DNA of 64,000 bases from Pseudonocardia sp. EC080619-01. GTDB lineage: Bacteria; Actinomycetota; Actinomycetes; Mycobacteriales; Pseudonocardiaceae. Both the position numbers and the translations under genes were made by a program. Of the stretch, positions 44,281 through 53,169 are shown in pieces. Each line of letters starts with the position of its first letter. The first letter of the stretch is position 1. The notes under the pieces are model-generated. The model was not told the origin of the DNA. It made no database searches and worked only from the letters and a program-made list of their open reading frames with translations. The stretch is from positions 294,501 to 358,500 of the forward strand of contig NZ_CP012184.1 of assembly GCF_001420995.1 (NCBI RefSeq), read 5' to 3'.

Positions 44281-45753
44281 TCAGTCGCCGCCGGTCGGCG
44301 AGGGTGGCCCGGGCTCGTGGGCGGCCCCGGCCGGCGTCCGTCCGCGGCGGCGCGCCGCGACGAGATCGGCCACGCCGAGGACGAGCGCGACCGCGACCAG
44401 CCCGACGGTGATCATGAGGCCGCGGGAGATCGCCGACGCCCAGTCGCCGGTCGCGCTCAGCCGGCCGAAGAAGACCGCGCCGACGGCGGACAGGCCCACC
44501 GCCGTCCCGATCCGCTGCCCGGTCTGCAGCACGCCGGCCGCGGTGCCGCCGGACGCCGGCGGGATCTCGGCGAGCGCGAGGGTCTGGTTCGGTGCGACGA
44601 CGAGCCCGCCGCCCGCGCCGGCCACCAGCAGGGTGCCGGCGATCGCGGCGCCGGTCGCCGTCGCGTCGCCCGCGGTGGCGGCGAGTGCCACGTCGGTGGC
44701 GACCAGCCCCAGCAGGACGACGGCCAGCCCGACGACCACCATCGGCTGCCCGAACCGCGACACCAGGCGGCCGCCCAGCGCGGACGTCACGGCGGACCCG
44801 AGCGCGAACGGCGTCATCGCCAGGCCGGTCTGCAGCGGCGTGTAGCCGAGACCGTTCTGCAGGTAGAGCGTGAGCACGAAGAAGATCGAGGTGAACCCGG
44901 CGAAGTAGGTCATGCCGAGCGTGGCGCCCGCCGCGTAGCTGCGGGTCCGCAGCAGCGCGAAGTCGACCAGCGGGTGCCCGTGGCTCCGCTTCGCCCGCCG
45001 TTCCCAGGCCACGAACGCGGCCAGCGCCGCCACCGAGACCGCGAGCAGCCACCACGGGGCGCTCGCCGGGTCTCGTTCGGAGAGCACCAGCGGCAGCATC
45101 AGGCTCACCACACCGACGCCGAGCAGCACCGCCCCGGGCAGGTCCAGCGGCCGGCGGGCGGCGCGGCCGACCCCGTCCGCCGGGAGCAGCCGGGCCGCGA
45201 AGACCAGCGCGGCCACGCCGATCGGGATGTTCACGAAGAACACCCACCGCCAGCCGCCCGCGTCGCCGGTCCACGCCAGCAGCAGGCCGCCGAGCAGCGG
45301 CCCGACCGCTGTCGAGATCCCGACGACGGCGCCGAACATCCCGAACGCCGTCCCGCGCTCGGGGCCGCGGAACAGGTCCTGGATGAACCCGACGACCTGC
45401 GGGGACAGCAGCCCGGCCGACACCCCCTGCAGCAGGCGCACCGCGACCAGGACCTCGGGGGTCGGCGCGAGACCGGCTGCGGCGCTGGTGAGGGTGAACA
45501 GCCCGAGGCCGAGCAGGAACATCCGGCGGCGGCCGCGGTCGTCGCCGAGGCGCCCCGCGGCAACCAGGACCAGGCCGAACGTCAGCGCGTAGCCCGACAC
45601 CACCCAGGACAGCTGTGCTGCGGACGCGCCCAGGCCCGCCTGCATCGACGGCAGCGCCACGTTGACGATGCTGACGTCGAGCAGGCTCATGAAGCCCGCG
45701 ACGAGGCAGACGGACAGGGCCCGCCAGCGCCGCGGGTCGGGTTCGGTACTCAC
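44281..45753 (-). CDS. DHA2-family (EmrB/QacA-like) MFS efflux pump
   Basis: A 490-residue drug:proton antiporter with about fourteen helices. LLDVSIVNVALPSMQAGLG in TM1 and GRLGDDRGRRRMFLLGL (motif A) are diagnostic of the DHA2 branch; VGPLLGGLLLAWTG matches motif C of exporters. GTG start at 45753. It is divergent from the thiamine-diphosphate enzyme gene with a 116-bp gap, and no TetR/MarR regulator is next to it. Substrate unknown; efflux direction is inferred from motif C. Confidence 0.87.
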   Translation of the reverse strand: MSTEPDPRRWRALSVCLVAGFMSLLDVSIVNVALPSMQAGLGASAAQLSWVVSGYALTFGLVLVAAGRLGDDRGRRRMFLLGLGLFTLTSAAAGLAPTPEVLVAVRLLQGVSAGLLSPQVVGFIQDLFRGPERGTAFGMFGAVVGISTAVGPLLGGLLLAWTGDAGGWRWVFFVNIPIGVAALVFAARLLPADGVGRAARRPLDLPGAVLLGVGVVSLMLPLVLSERDPASAPWWLLAVSVAALAAFVAWERRAKRSHGHPLVDFALLRTRSYAAGATLGMTYFAGFTSIFFVLTLYLQNGLGYTPLQTGLAMTPFALGSAVTSALGGRLVSRFGQPMVVVGLAVVLLGLVATDVALAATAGDATATGAAIAGTLLVAGAGGGLVVAPNQTLALAEIPPASGGTAAGVLQTGQRIGTAVGLSAVGAVFFGRLSATGDWASAISRGLMITVGLVAVALVLGVADLVAARRRGRTPAGAAHEPGPPSPTGGD

Positions 45754-45869
45754 AGGGGTCCATTCCCCGCCGTCACGGTGCTCGGCGCAACTCGGGACCC
45801 GGGTTCTCCGGGCGGTGTCACAGGGTGTGGACTGGGGATCATGACGACGACGTGGGTGAGGGCCGTCCG

Positions 45870-47426
45870 GTGAGGGGCGCCCAGGCGCTGGTCGGATCGC
45901 TGGTCGGGGCGGGTGTCGAGGTGTGCTTCATGAACCCCGGCACCTCGGAGATGCACTTCGTGCAGGCACTGGACGACGTCCCGGGGATGCGGGGCGTGCT
46001 GACCCTGTTCGAGGGGGTCGCCACCGGGGCGGCGGACGCCTACGCGCGCATCGCGGGGCGACCGGCGGCCGTCCTGCTGCACCTCGGGCCGGGCCTCGGG
46101 AACGGACTGGCGAACCTGCACAACGCGCGCCGGGCCGGCACCCCCCTGCTGTGCGTGGTGGGTGCGCACGCGACCGACCACGTCCGGCACGACGCGCCGC
46201 TGGAGTCCGACATCACCTCCGTCGCGCGGACCGTGTCGGGGTGGGTGCACACCTCCGGCGACGTCCGCGACGTCGCCGACGACGCCGTCCGCGCGGTCGC
46301 GGCGACCTCGGAGCGCGGCGGGCAGGTCGCGACCCTCGTACTGCCCGCCGACGTCTCGTGGTCCGAGGGCGGCGCGCCCGCACCGGCCCGGACGGCCGCC
46401 GTCCCCGAGCCACCGTCGGAGCAGCGGGTCGCGGACGCGGCGACGGCCGTCGGCACGCCGGGCGCGGTGATCCTGCTGGGCGGTCCGGGCCTGACCGCCC
46501 GCGGGGTCGACGCGGCCGGCCGGATCGCCGCCGCGACCGGGACCCGGCTGCTGGTGGAGACGTTCCCCCGACGCTGGGAGACCGGTGCCGGGCGCCCCCG
46601 CATCGACAAGCTCGGGTACTTCGCCGAGCAGGCGATCGACCAGCTCTCCGGCGCGTCCTCGCTGGTCCTGGCCGGTGCGCGGTCGCCGGTGTCGTTCTTC
46701 GGCTACCCCGGTGTGCCGGGCGACCTCGTGCCGGACAACTGCCCGGTGGTGGGGCTGGCCGACCCGTCGTCGGACGCGGAGGCCGCGCTGGTGGCGCTCG
46801 CCGACCGGGTCGCCGCCGACGCCGTCGCCGAGCCGGCACCACGGGCGGCGGCCGAGCCCGGGCCGGGCCCGCTCGACGTCCGGTCGCTGTGCGCGGCGGT
46901 CGCGGCGACCCTGCCGGACGACGCGATCGTCGTCGACGAGTCGCTCACCGCCTCCGCGGTGCTCGCGCCCGCCCTGCAGACCGCCGCCCCGCACACCCAG
47001 CTCGCGCTGACCGGCGGTGCGATCGGGCAGGGCCCGCCGGCCGCGGTGGGGGCCGCGATCGCCGCCCCGGACCGTCCGGTGGTGGCGGTCCAGGCCGACG
47101 GCAGCGCGCTCTACACCCTGCAGGCGCTGTGGACCCAGGCCCGTGAGCAGCTCGACGTCACCACGGTGCTGATCAACAACGCGGCGTACGCGATCCTGCG
47201 GGTCGAGCTGGCCCGCACCGGGGCCGGGGAGGCCGCGCACTCCGGGCGTGCCGGGCGGATGCTGAGCCTGACCGACCCGACCCCGGACTTCACCGCGCTG
47301 GCGACCGGCCTCGGCGTCCCGGCCCGGCGGGTCACGACGACCGAGGAGCTCCTCGAGGCGCTGTGCTGGGCGCGCGCCGAGCCGGGACCGCACCTGATCG
47401 AGGCGATCGTCCCGGCGCCGGGCTGA
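45870..47426 (+). CDS. Thiamine diphosphate-dependent enzyme, acetolactate synthase-like
   Basis: A 518-residue ThDP enzyme. N-terminal PYR domain with the catalytic Glu in LFEGVATGAADAYAR (near residue 48) and NPGTSEMHFVQAL; central domain from about 175; C-terminal PP domain with GGAIGQGPPAAVGAAIA and QADGSALYTLQALWTQA...LINNAAY, the Mg/ThDP motif in which the usual first Gly of GDG is Ala. It belongs to the family often labelled acetolactate synthase large subunit, but lacks a nearby small subunit and FAD-site evidence, so a benzoylformate decarboxylase-like lyase or decarboxylase is as likely. GTG at 45870 with GTGAGGG upstream; a GTG at 45825 is also open. Confidence 0.8.
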   Translation: MRGAQALVGSLVGAGVEVCFMNPGTSEMHFVQALDDVPGMRGVLTLFEGVATGAADAYARIAGRPAAVLLHLGPGLGNGLANLHNARRAGTPLLCVVGAHATDHVRHDAPLESDITSVARTVSGWVHTSGDVRDVADDAVRAVAATSERGGQVATLVLPADVSWSEGGAPAPARTAAVPEPPSEQRVADAATAVGTPGAVILLGGPGLTARGVDAAGRIAAATGTRLLVETFPRRWETGAGRPRIDKLGYFAEQAIDQLSGASSLVLAGARSPVSFFGYPGVPGDLVPDNCPVVGLADPSSDAEAALVALADRVAADAVAEPAPRAAAEPGPGPLDVRSLCAAVAATLPDDAIVVDESLTASAVLAPALQTAAPHTQLALTGGAIGQGPPAAVGAAIAAPDRPVVAVQADGSALYTLQALWTQAREQLDVTTVLINNAAYAILRVELARTGAGEAAHSGRAGRMLSLTDPTPDFTALATGLGVPARRVTTTEELLEALCWARAEPGPHLIEAIVPAPG

Positions 47427-47480
47427 GGCCGACGGGGCCGCCGTAACCGGCTTGACCTGGACCGGGGTGCAGGGCGCAGG

Positions 47481-48854
47481 GTGTCCCGTGTGGTCGGGAC
47501 GGTCGGGGGGCGAGCAGGTCAGGAGCCCGGCGTCTGGTCGGCGGACCGGGCCCCGACGACCGTCGGGATCCTGCTGCTGATCAGCCTCACCGCGTTCGAG
47601 GCGATGGGCGTCGGCACGGCGATGCCGGAGATCGTCGCCGATCTCGGCGGCGTCACCCTCTACGCCTGGCCGTTCGTGCTGTTCCTCGCCGCCGCGGTGT
47701 TCGGGACGGTCGCCGGCGGCCGCTGGTGCGACGCCCGCGGCCCCCGCGTGGCGCTCGTCGTGGCCCCGGTGGTGTTCGGCGCCGGGCTGCTGGTCGCCGG
47801 GTCCGCGGAGGCGATGGGCGCGCTGCTGACCGGGCGCGTGTTGCAGGGGCTCGGCGCCGGGGTGCAGGGCGTCGCGGTGTACGTGCTGGTCGCCGAGGTG
47901 TACCCGGCGCGGCTGCGGCCCGCGGTGTTCGGGCTGATCTCCTCGGCGTGGGTGCTGCCGTCGCTGGTCGGCCCGCCGCTCGCGGCCGTCGTCACCGAGC
48001 GGTTCTCCTGGCACTGGGTGTTCCTCGGGCTGCTGCCCGTCGTCGGGTCGGCGCTGGTCCTGGTCCTGCCCGCGGTGCGCCGGCTCGGTCCACCGGCCCC
48101 GCGCCCGCCCGGCCCCGCCGAGACGCCGACGGTGCTCGCCGCGGCCGGTGCCGCGCTCGGCGTGGCCGGGCTGAGCTGGGCGTTCGAGAACGTCGACGTC
48201 CACGGCGCCGTGGTGGGGACGGTCGCGCTGGTGCTGCTCGTCCCGTCGCTGCGGCGGCTGCTGCCGCGCGGGACGTTCACGGCCCGTCCCGGGATACCGG
48301 CCGTCGTCGCCGCCCGGGGCCTGGTCGCGGGCGCGTTCCTCTCCGTGGTGTCGTTCCTGCCGTTGATCCTCACCGCGACGCACGGCTGGTCGCTCTCCGC
48401 CGCCGGGATCCCGCTGATCGTCGCCTCGCTCGGCTGGTCCGCGGCCGCGGCCTGGCAGGGCCGCCACCCGGACCGGGACCGGTCGGCGATGCTGCGCGCC
48501 GGGTTCGTGATGATCGCGGTCGGTCAGGTGGGTCTCCTCCCGGTCGCCGCCGGCTGGCTGCCGGGCTGGGTCGCGGTCGTCGCCTGGGGGTGCGCGGGGC
48601 TCGGGATGGGCGTCGCGTTCTCCGCGGTCGCCTACCTGACGCTGGCGCACTCCGCCCCGGCCGACGTCGGCGGCCACTCGTCGGCCGCGCAGCTGCTCGA
48701 CCAGCTGGCGAACGCGTCGTTCGTCGGGCTGGGCGGTGCGCTGCTGGTGCTGCTGGCCTCCCCGGCCGTCGCGATGCCGGTGCTGCTCGGGGCGGTGGCG
48801 GTCCTGGCCCTGACCGGCGCCGCGACCGCCTCCCGCACCCGCCTCCCCGGCTGA
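47481..48854 (+). CDS. MFS transporter
   Basis: A 457-residue facilitator with fourteen or so hydrophobic segments. TTVGILLLISLTAFEAMGVGTAMPEIVADLGG, GGRWCDARGPRVAL (variant motif A) and GRVLQGLGAGVQGVAVYVLVAEVYP place it in a DHA-like exporter group; ERFSWHWVFLGLLPV is also typical. The region of residues 205-225 is a Pro-rich loop. It begins 54 bp after the thiamine-diphosphate enzyme gene in the same direction, so the pair may share a transcript. GTG start at 47481; a GTG three codons later is possible. Confidence 0.82.
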   Translation: MSRVVGTVGGRAGQEPGVWSADRAPTTVGILLLISLTAFEAMGVGTAMPEIVADLGGVTLYAWPFVLFLAAAVFGTVAGGRWCDARGPRVALVVAPVVFGAGLLVAGSAEAMGALLTGRVLQGLGAGVQGVAVYVLVAEVYPARLRPAVFGLISSAWVLPSLVGPPLAAVVTERFSWHWVFLGLLPVVGSALVLVLPAVRRLGPPAPRPPGPAETPTVLAAAGAALGVAGLSWAFENVDVHGAVVGTVALVLLVPSLRRLLPRGTFTARPGIPAVVAARGLVAGAFLSVVSFLPLILTATHGWSLSAAGIPLIVASLGWSAAAAWQGRHPDRDRSAMLRAGFVMIAVGQVGLLPVAAGWLPGWVAVVAWGCAGLGMGVAFSAVAYLTLAHSAPADVGGHSSAAQLLDQLANASFVGLGGALLVLLASPAVAMPVLLGAVAVLALTGAATASRTRLPG

Positions 48855-48873
48855 TCCGCCGTCGGATCCGCCG

Positions 48874-49932
48874 TCAGATCCCGGAGGGCCCGGCCAGGAG
48901 CTCGGCGACGGCGGCGTCGATGAACAGCGTGTCGGGGTTGTCCGGCGCCCGCTCCCCCGGCCCGCCGCCGGCGAAGTGCCCCCAGACGCCCGGGATCACC
49001 CGCAGCTCCGCGCCGTTGGTCATCTGCGACACCGCCCAGGCCTCGTCCTCGGGCGGGAAGTAGAGGTCCTTCTCGGCCGGCATGACGATCGCCCTCGCCC
49101 GGATCGAGGCGAGCGCCTCCTCGGTGGAGCCGAAACCGGGCGTCGCACCGACGTCGCCGTGCCACCAGGTGTCGAGCATCGTGAGCAGGTTGTTCGGGTC
49201 CCGCCCGTCCAGGAAGAACCCCTCCCAGAAGCCGACGACGAAGTCCTCCAGCGAGGTGAACCCGAGCTCGCGCCAGCGCTCCTCCCAGTAGAACGCCTGG
49301 GAGAACCCCCAGCCCGCATAGATCCGGGCGAAGGCGCGCAGCCCCTGGACCGGCGGCGTCGTGTAGCGGCCGCCGTCGAACCCGGCCGAGGCGGTCAGGG
49401 CAGCCCGCAGCGAGTCGAGGAAGACGCGGTTGTGCGGTGCGGTGCGCGGCGACCCGCAGAACGGCAGCATCCGCTGCACCATCTCCGGGTGGCTGACGGC
49501 CCACTGATAGGTCTGCCCGGCACCCATCGACCAGCCCAGCACGAGCGCGAGCCGCTCGATCCCGAACAGCTCGGTGACCAGACGGTGCTGGGCCGCGACG
49601 TTGTCGATCACCCGGATCGGCGGGAAGCTCGGCCCGTCGTCGGGGTGCGGCACGGTCGACGGTGACGTCGACAGGCCGTTGCCCAGCATGTTCGGCACGA
49701 TCACGAACCAGCGCGCCGGGTCGAGCGCCCGGCCCTCGCCGATCAGCCACTCGTTGTCCCAGTGCCGGCCCGAGTACCAGGTCGGGTACAGGACCGCGTT
49801 GCTCCGGTCGGCGTTCAGCTGGCCGTAGGTGCGGTAGGCGATCCGGGCCGGGCGCAGGGTCCGGCCGCAGGCCAGTTCGAGCTCCCGGATCTCGAAGACC
49901 TCGTGCGGGACCTCGCGGCCGTAGTGCGTCAC
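48874..49932 (-). CDS. Alpha/beta hydrolase, homoserine acetyltransferase (MetX)-like
   Basis: A 352-residue protein of the MetX fold. LYPTWYSGRHWDNEWLIGEGRALDP and VPNMLGNGLSTSPS match the acyltransferase core, VLGWSMGAGQTYQWAVSHPEMV carries the nucleophile Ser (near residue 140), MPAEKDLYFPPEDE the Asp and GVWGHFAGG the His (near 318). True MetX enzymes have longer lid helices and GSxGG at the nucleophile; this is the hydrolase-like branch often found with amide or nitrile metabolism. GTG at 49932 overlaps the fmdA stop as GTGA, so it is the last gene of the formamidase unit and may process an acyl or amide product. Confidence 0.83.
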   Translation of the reverse strand: MTHYGREVPHEVFEIRELELACGRTLRPARIAYRTYGQLNADRSNAVLYPTWYSGRHWDNEWLIGEGRALDPARWFVIVPNMLGNGLSTSPSTVPHPDDGPSFPPIRVIDNVAAQHRLVTELFGIERLALVLGWSMGAGQTYQWAVSHPEMVQRMLPFCGSPRTAPHNRVFLDSLRAALTASAGFDGGRYTTPPVQGLRAFARIYAGWGFSQAFYWEERWRELGFTSLEDFVVGFWEGFFLDGRDPNNLLTMLDTWWHGDVGATPGFGSTEEALASIRARAIVMPAEKDLYFPPEDEAWAVSQMTNGAELRVIPGVWGHFAGGGPGERAPDNPDTLFIDAAVAELLAGPSGI

Positions 49933-51176
49933 GACGACACCGCGCAGCTCCCCCGGTCCCGCCGGGCCGGGCCGGCCGCCGACGGGCGGATGTCGTCGTC
50001 GAAGATCGCGGTCGGCAGGTAGAGCGAGCAGCACGCGTTCGGGATGTCGACGACGCCCGACACCCGGCCCTCGATCGGCGCCGACCCGAGCAGCAGATAC
50101 GCCTGCGGGCCCGAGTACCCGAACTTCTCCAGGTAGGTGACGGCGTTGAGGCACGCGTTGCGGTAGGCGACGGTCGCGTCGTTGTAGAGCTGGGTGTCGG
50201 TGGTGTGGTCGACGCCGATCCCGATGAAGGTCACGAACTCGGAGTAGCGCGGCTCGACGTTGCCGGGCATCAGGATCGGGTTGGTGGTGACGCCGTAGGT
50301 CGCCATCCCGCCCTTGATCAGGTCGACGTGGAAGTCGATGAACCCGCCCATCTCGATGGCGCCGCAGAAGGTGATCTCGCCGTCGCCCTGGGAGAAGTGC
50401 AGGTCACCGCCCGAGAACAGGGCGCCGGGCACGTGCACCGGGTAGAACACCCGGGAGCCGCGGGTGAAGTTCTTGATGTCGTGGTTGCCGCCGTTCTCCC
50501 GGGCGGGGACGGTCCGTGCGCCGTCCCGGGCGATCCCGGCCAGCACGTCACCCGACGCCGTCCCGCCGAGCACCTCGTCCTCCAGCGGCGGCAGGGCCAG
50601 CGCCGGCACCCGGTCCGGGTCGGTCGCGATCAGCGCCCGCTCCCGGGCGTTCCAGCGGGCCAGCAGCTCCGGGGACGGCGCGGTCCCGAACAGCCCGGGG
50701 TGCGTGATCCCGGTGTAGGACACGCCGGGGACGTGCCGGGAGGTGGCCTTCTGGCCGGCGAAGTCCCAGATGGCCTTGTAGGCGTCCGGGAACGTGTCGG
50801 TCAGGAACCCGCCGCCGTTCTGCTTGGAGAAGATCCCGGTGTAGCCCCAGCCCTGACCGGGTGCCGGGCCGGTCTCCTGCGGCACCGGCCCGAGATCGAG
50901 GATGTCGACGACGAGCAGGTCACCCGGCTCGGCCCCTTCGATCGCAATCGGCCCGGACAGCATGTGCGCGCCGCGCAGGTCGACGTCGCGGACGTCGTTC
51001 GCGGAGTCGTTGTTGCCGATCTGCCCGTCGGTCCACTCCCGGCACTCCACGCGGATCGTCGAGTCGGGCCGGACGGTGACGGCGGGCGGGATGTCCGGGT
51101 GCCAGCGGTTGTGGCCGGGAACGGCCTGGTCGCGCATGGACTTCGCCTGGTCGACGGTGAACACGACATCGGGCAC
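49929..51176 (-). CDS. fmdA: Formamidase/acetamidase family amidohydrolase
   Basis: A 415-residue FmdA_AmdA-family enzyme that hydrolyses short aliphatic amides to the acid and ammonia. Family landmarks: HNRWHPDIPP near the N-terminus, GDLLVVDILDLGP, QGWGYTGIFSKQNGGGFL, PGVSYTGITHPGLFG, ENGGNHDIKNFTRGSRVFYPVHVPGALFSGGDLHFSQGDGE, and GAIEMGGFIDFHVDLIKGG; these form the metal-containing core. Length agrees with Methylophilus FmdA. GTG at 51176. It lies 25 bp after fmdB and overlaps the MetX-like gene, making a probable sensor-fmdB-fmdA-hydrolase unit. Confidence 0.92.
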   Translation of the reverse strand: MPDVVFTVDQAKSMRDQAVPGHNRWHPDIPPAVTVRPDSTIRVECREWTDGQIGNNDSANDVRDVDLRGAHMLSGPIAIEGAEPGDLLVVDILDLGPVPQETGPAPGQGWGYTGIFSKQNGGGFLTDTFPDAYKAIWDFAGQKATSRHVPGVSYTGITHPGLFGTAPSPELLARWNARERALIATDPDRVPALALPPLEDEVLGGTASGDVLAGIARDGARTVPARENGGNHDIKNFTRGSRVFYPVHVPGALFSGGDLHFSQGDGEITFCGAIEMGGFIDFHVDLIKGGMATYGVTTNPILMPGNVEPRYSEFVTFIGIGVDHTTDTQLYNDATVAYRNACLNAVTYLEKFGYSGPQAYLLLGSAPIEGRVSGVVDIPNACCSLYLPTAIFDDDIRPSAAGPARRDRGSCAVSS

Positions 51177-51201
51177 GGCGGTACTCCTGTCTGTGCTGGG
51201 C

Positions 51202-51486
51202 TCAGGGGCGCGGCAGGCGGGCGTGGCGCGGGTCCCGGGTCACCGGGGTGGCGCGCCGCGACCGGCCGGGCACCGAGGACACGACGGCCGGGGCGTCGGC
51301 GCTCGCGGCGGAGTCGTCGAGTGCGCGGCGCAGGGCGGGATCGACGCCGCGCAGCGCCGGTGCCCCGAAGACCCGCCGCGCGTCCGCGCCGCAGCCCGGG
51401 CAGGACGCCCCGGCGCCGGAGCGGGCCATCGGACGGACCAGGTCGAACTCGCCGCAGTCCGGGCAGTGGTGGGTGTAGGTCGGCAC
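51202..51486 (-). CDS. fmdB: FmdB-family zinc ribbon protein
   Basis: A 94-residue protein starting PTYTHHCPDCGEFDLVRPM; a second pair, CPGCGADARRVFG, completes a C2-C2 zinc ribbon (residues 8-45), the FmdB pattern. The Pro/Arg-rich tail is poorly conserved. FmdB proteins accompany formamidases and are thought to act in regulation or maturation, not catalysis. The GTG at 51486 matches family starts (M/V-P-T-Y); an in-frame ATG at 51498 would add four residues. Confidence 0.87.
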   Translation of the reverse strand: MPTYTHHCPDCGEFDLVRPMARSGAGASCPGCGADARRVFGAPALRGVDPALRRALDDSAASADAPAVVSSVPGRSRRATPVTRDPRHARLPRP

Positions 51487-51548
51487 GCGGGGCCCCATCC
51501 GACGCAGTTACTGTCAGATGGAAATATGTCGATCGATACGACCTGGTG

Positions 51549-52604
51549 TCAAGCGAGCCGGTCGAGAACGTCGAAGGACAGGCCGTCCGCACGGGCCAGG
51601 TAGACGTCCTGGCGCAGGTGCCCGTCGTGCAGCGACACCGCGCCGCGGGGACCGTCGAACCCCGTGGACTCGGCGACGGCCAGCAGCGCGGCCGGATCGG
51701 TCGACCGGGCGCGCCCGGCGAGCGCGCCGAGCAGGGTGACCGCCTCGAAGCACGACTCGGCGAGCGCCCCGGGCACCGGCGCCCGGACGCCGAACCGCGC
51801 GGCGTAGCGGCCGGAGAACTCCAGCGCCGACGCCGTCGCGAGCGTCTCGAACCAGCCGGCCGCCGCGTAGAGCTCGCGGGTGGCCTCCGCCCCGGTCGCG
51901 AGCAGCATGTTCTCCTCCATCAGCGGGGAGAACCGCACCCGGCCGCGGTCCGCGCCCGCCGCGGCGAAGGCCCGGTTGAACCCGACCGCGTCGGAGCCGA
52001 CCAGGAACATGAGCACGCCCTGCGCACCGGAGCGGCGCACCCGTTCGACCGCGGGACCGAAGTCGTCGGTGCCCAGCGGGAGGAAGGTCTCGTCGAGCAC
52101 CCGGACGTCCGGCGTCCCGCGGGCCCAGCGCCGTACCACCCGGGCGGAGCCCCGCGGCCAGACGTAGTCGTTCCCGACCACGCACCACGTGCGGACGCCG
52201 AGCTCCGCGGCCATCCAGCGCAGCCCGGGGAGCACCTGGTTCTCCGGTGTCTCGCCGGTGAGGAAGATCCCCGGCGTCCGCTCGCCGCCCTCGTAGAGCG
52301 GCGCGTAGACGTAGGGCACCCGGCCGCCGACGACCGGTGCGAGCGCCTGGCGGACCGCCGAGATGTGCCAGCCCGAGACCGCGCCGACGACGCCGGCGTC
52401 GAGCAGCCCCGCCACCTCGGCCGCGACGGCGGCGGGTGCGCGGCCGCCGTCGACCGGGTGCAGGCGGACCTCCCGCCCGAGCACTCCCCCGGCCTCGTTC
52501 AGCTCGGCGGCGGCGAGGTCCCCGCAGGCCTCGCAGGCCGGCCCGAACAGGCCGGCGGGCCCGCTGCGCGGGACCACGAAGGCGACGTCGAGCGTGGTGG
52601 TCAC
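51549..52604 (-). CDS. AmiC-like cytosolic amide/urea-binding sensor protein
   Basis: A 351-residue type I periplasmic-binding-fold protein without any signal peptide: VAFVVPRSGPAGLFGPACEACGDLAAAELNEAGGVLGREVRL starts at residue 7. GVVGAVSGWHISAVRQALAPVV, WCVVGNDYVWPRGSARVV and EENMLLATG resemble AmiC and the urea/short-chain amide binding family. A cytosolic form, as in Pseudomonas AmiC, would sense amides rather than feed an ABC importer. GTG at 52604 has a near-perfect GGAGGTGA six bases upstream; an upstream GTG at 52613 overlaps that site. It heads the fmdB-fmdA unit and is divergent from a marR gene. Confidence 0.8.
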   Translation of the reverse strand: MTTTLDVAFVVPRSGPAGLFGPACEACGDLAAAELNEAGGVLGREVRLHPVDGGRAPAAVAAEVAGLLDAGVVGAVSGWHISAVRQALAPVVGGRVPYVYAPLYEGGERTPGIFLTGETPENQVLPGLRWMAAELGVRTWCVVGNDYVWPRGSARVVRRWARGTPDVRVLDETFLPLGTDDFGPAVERVRRSGAQGVLMFLVGSDAVGFNRAFAAAGADRGRVRFSPLMEENMLLATGAEATRELYAAAGWFETLATASALEFSGRYAARFGVRAPVPGALAESCFEAVTLLGALAGRARSTDPAALLAVAESTGFDGPRGAVSLHDGHLRQDVYLARADGLSFDVLDRLA

Positions 52605-52690
52605 GGGCGTCACCTCCGGATCCGTTCGAGGTGACAGTGTTTACGATGACAGCGACCACGTCACTACGCCCGACTGCCGAGGAGGACGTG

Positions 52691-53116
52691 TTGAGCGCCG
52701 CCGAGCCGCGCACCGCCGGTGCCGCCGCCGCGCTGGGCCGCGCCGCGAACCGGGTGGAGCGGCGCATCGAGGAGCTCGTGCGGCCGCCGCACGGCCCGGG
52801 CCTGGACGCCTGGCGGGTGCTGGACCTGCTCGCCGACGGCGAGGGCCACCCGATGTCGGAGATCGCCGCGCACGCGATGGTGCCGGCGCCGACGCTGACG
52901 AAGATCGTCGACCGGCTGGTGGAACGCGGCCTGGTCTACCGCCGCCCGGACGAGATCGACCGGCGACGGGTGCTGGTGCTGCTGGCCGCGCGGGGCCGCG
53001 AGCTGCACGGATCGCTGCGCGCCGGTGTCGACGCGGTCGAGCGCGAGGTCCACGACGCCCTCGGGCCGGACGCGGACCTCGTGCTGGCCGCGCTGGAGCG
53101 GCTCCGCCACTCGTGA
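52691..53116 (+). CDS. MarR-family transcriptional regulator
   Basis: A 141-residue winged-helix dimer-type regulator. GPGLDAWRVLDLLADGEGHPMSEIAAHAMVPAPTLTKIVDRLVERGLVYRRPDEIDRRRVLVLL holds the helix-turn-helix and the wing with the DxRR signature (EIDRRRV). The TTG at 52691 is preferred because AGGAGG lies five bases upstream; the GTG just before it is too close, and an ATG at 52646 has no ribosome-binding site and overlaps a TACGAT element that may be a -10. Divergent from the amide-sensor/formamidase unit, whose regulator it may be. A hairpin terminator contains its stop. Confidence 0.85.
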   Translation: MSAAEPRTAGAAAALGRAANRVERRIEELVRPPHGPGLDAWRVLDLLADGEGHPMSEIAAHAMVPAPTLTKIVDRLVERGLVYRRPDEIDRRRVLVLLAARGRELHGSLRAGVDAVEREVHDALGPDADLVLAALERLRHS

Positions 53117-53154
53117 GTGGCCGTGGCGGTCCTGGCCGCCACGACCACTCACGA
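53111..53154. terminator. Bidirectional terminator hairpin
   Basis: Stem of ten pairs (53111-53120 with 53145-53154), one C-A mismatch, then eight pairs (53122-53129 with 53136-53143) around TCCTGG. The marR stop codon (53114-53116) lies inside the left arm; the convergent PEBP gene ends 16 bases beyond the right arm. Confidence 0.82.
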
Positions 53155-53169
53155 GCGGCGCCGGCCGCC

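Noticed and set aside
45825..45869. Upstream GTG extension of the thiamine-diphosphate enzyme
   Set aside because: The added residues (WTGDHDDDVGEG) are unlike the family N-terminus and a ribosome-binding site fits the GTG at 45870 better.
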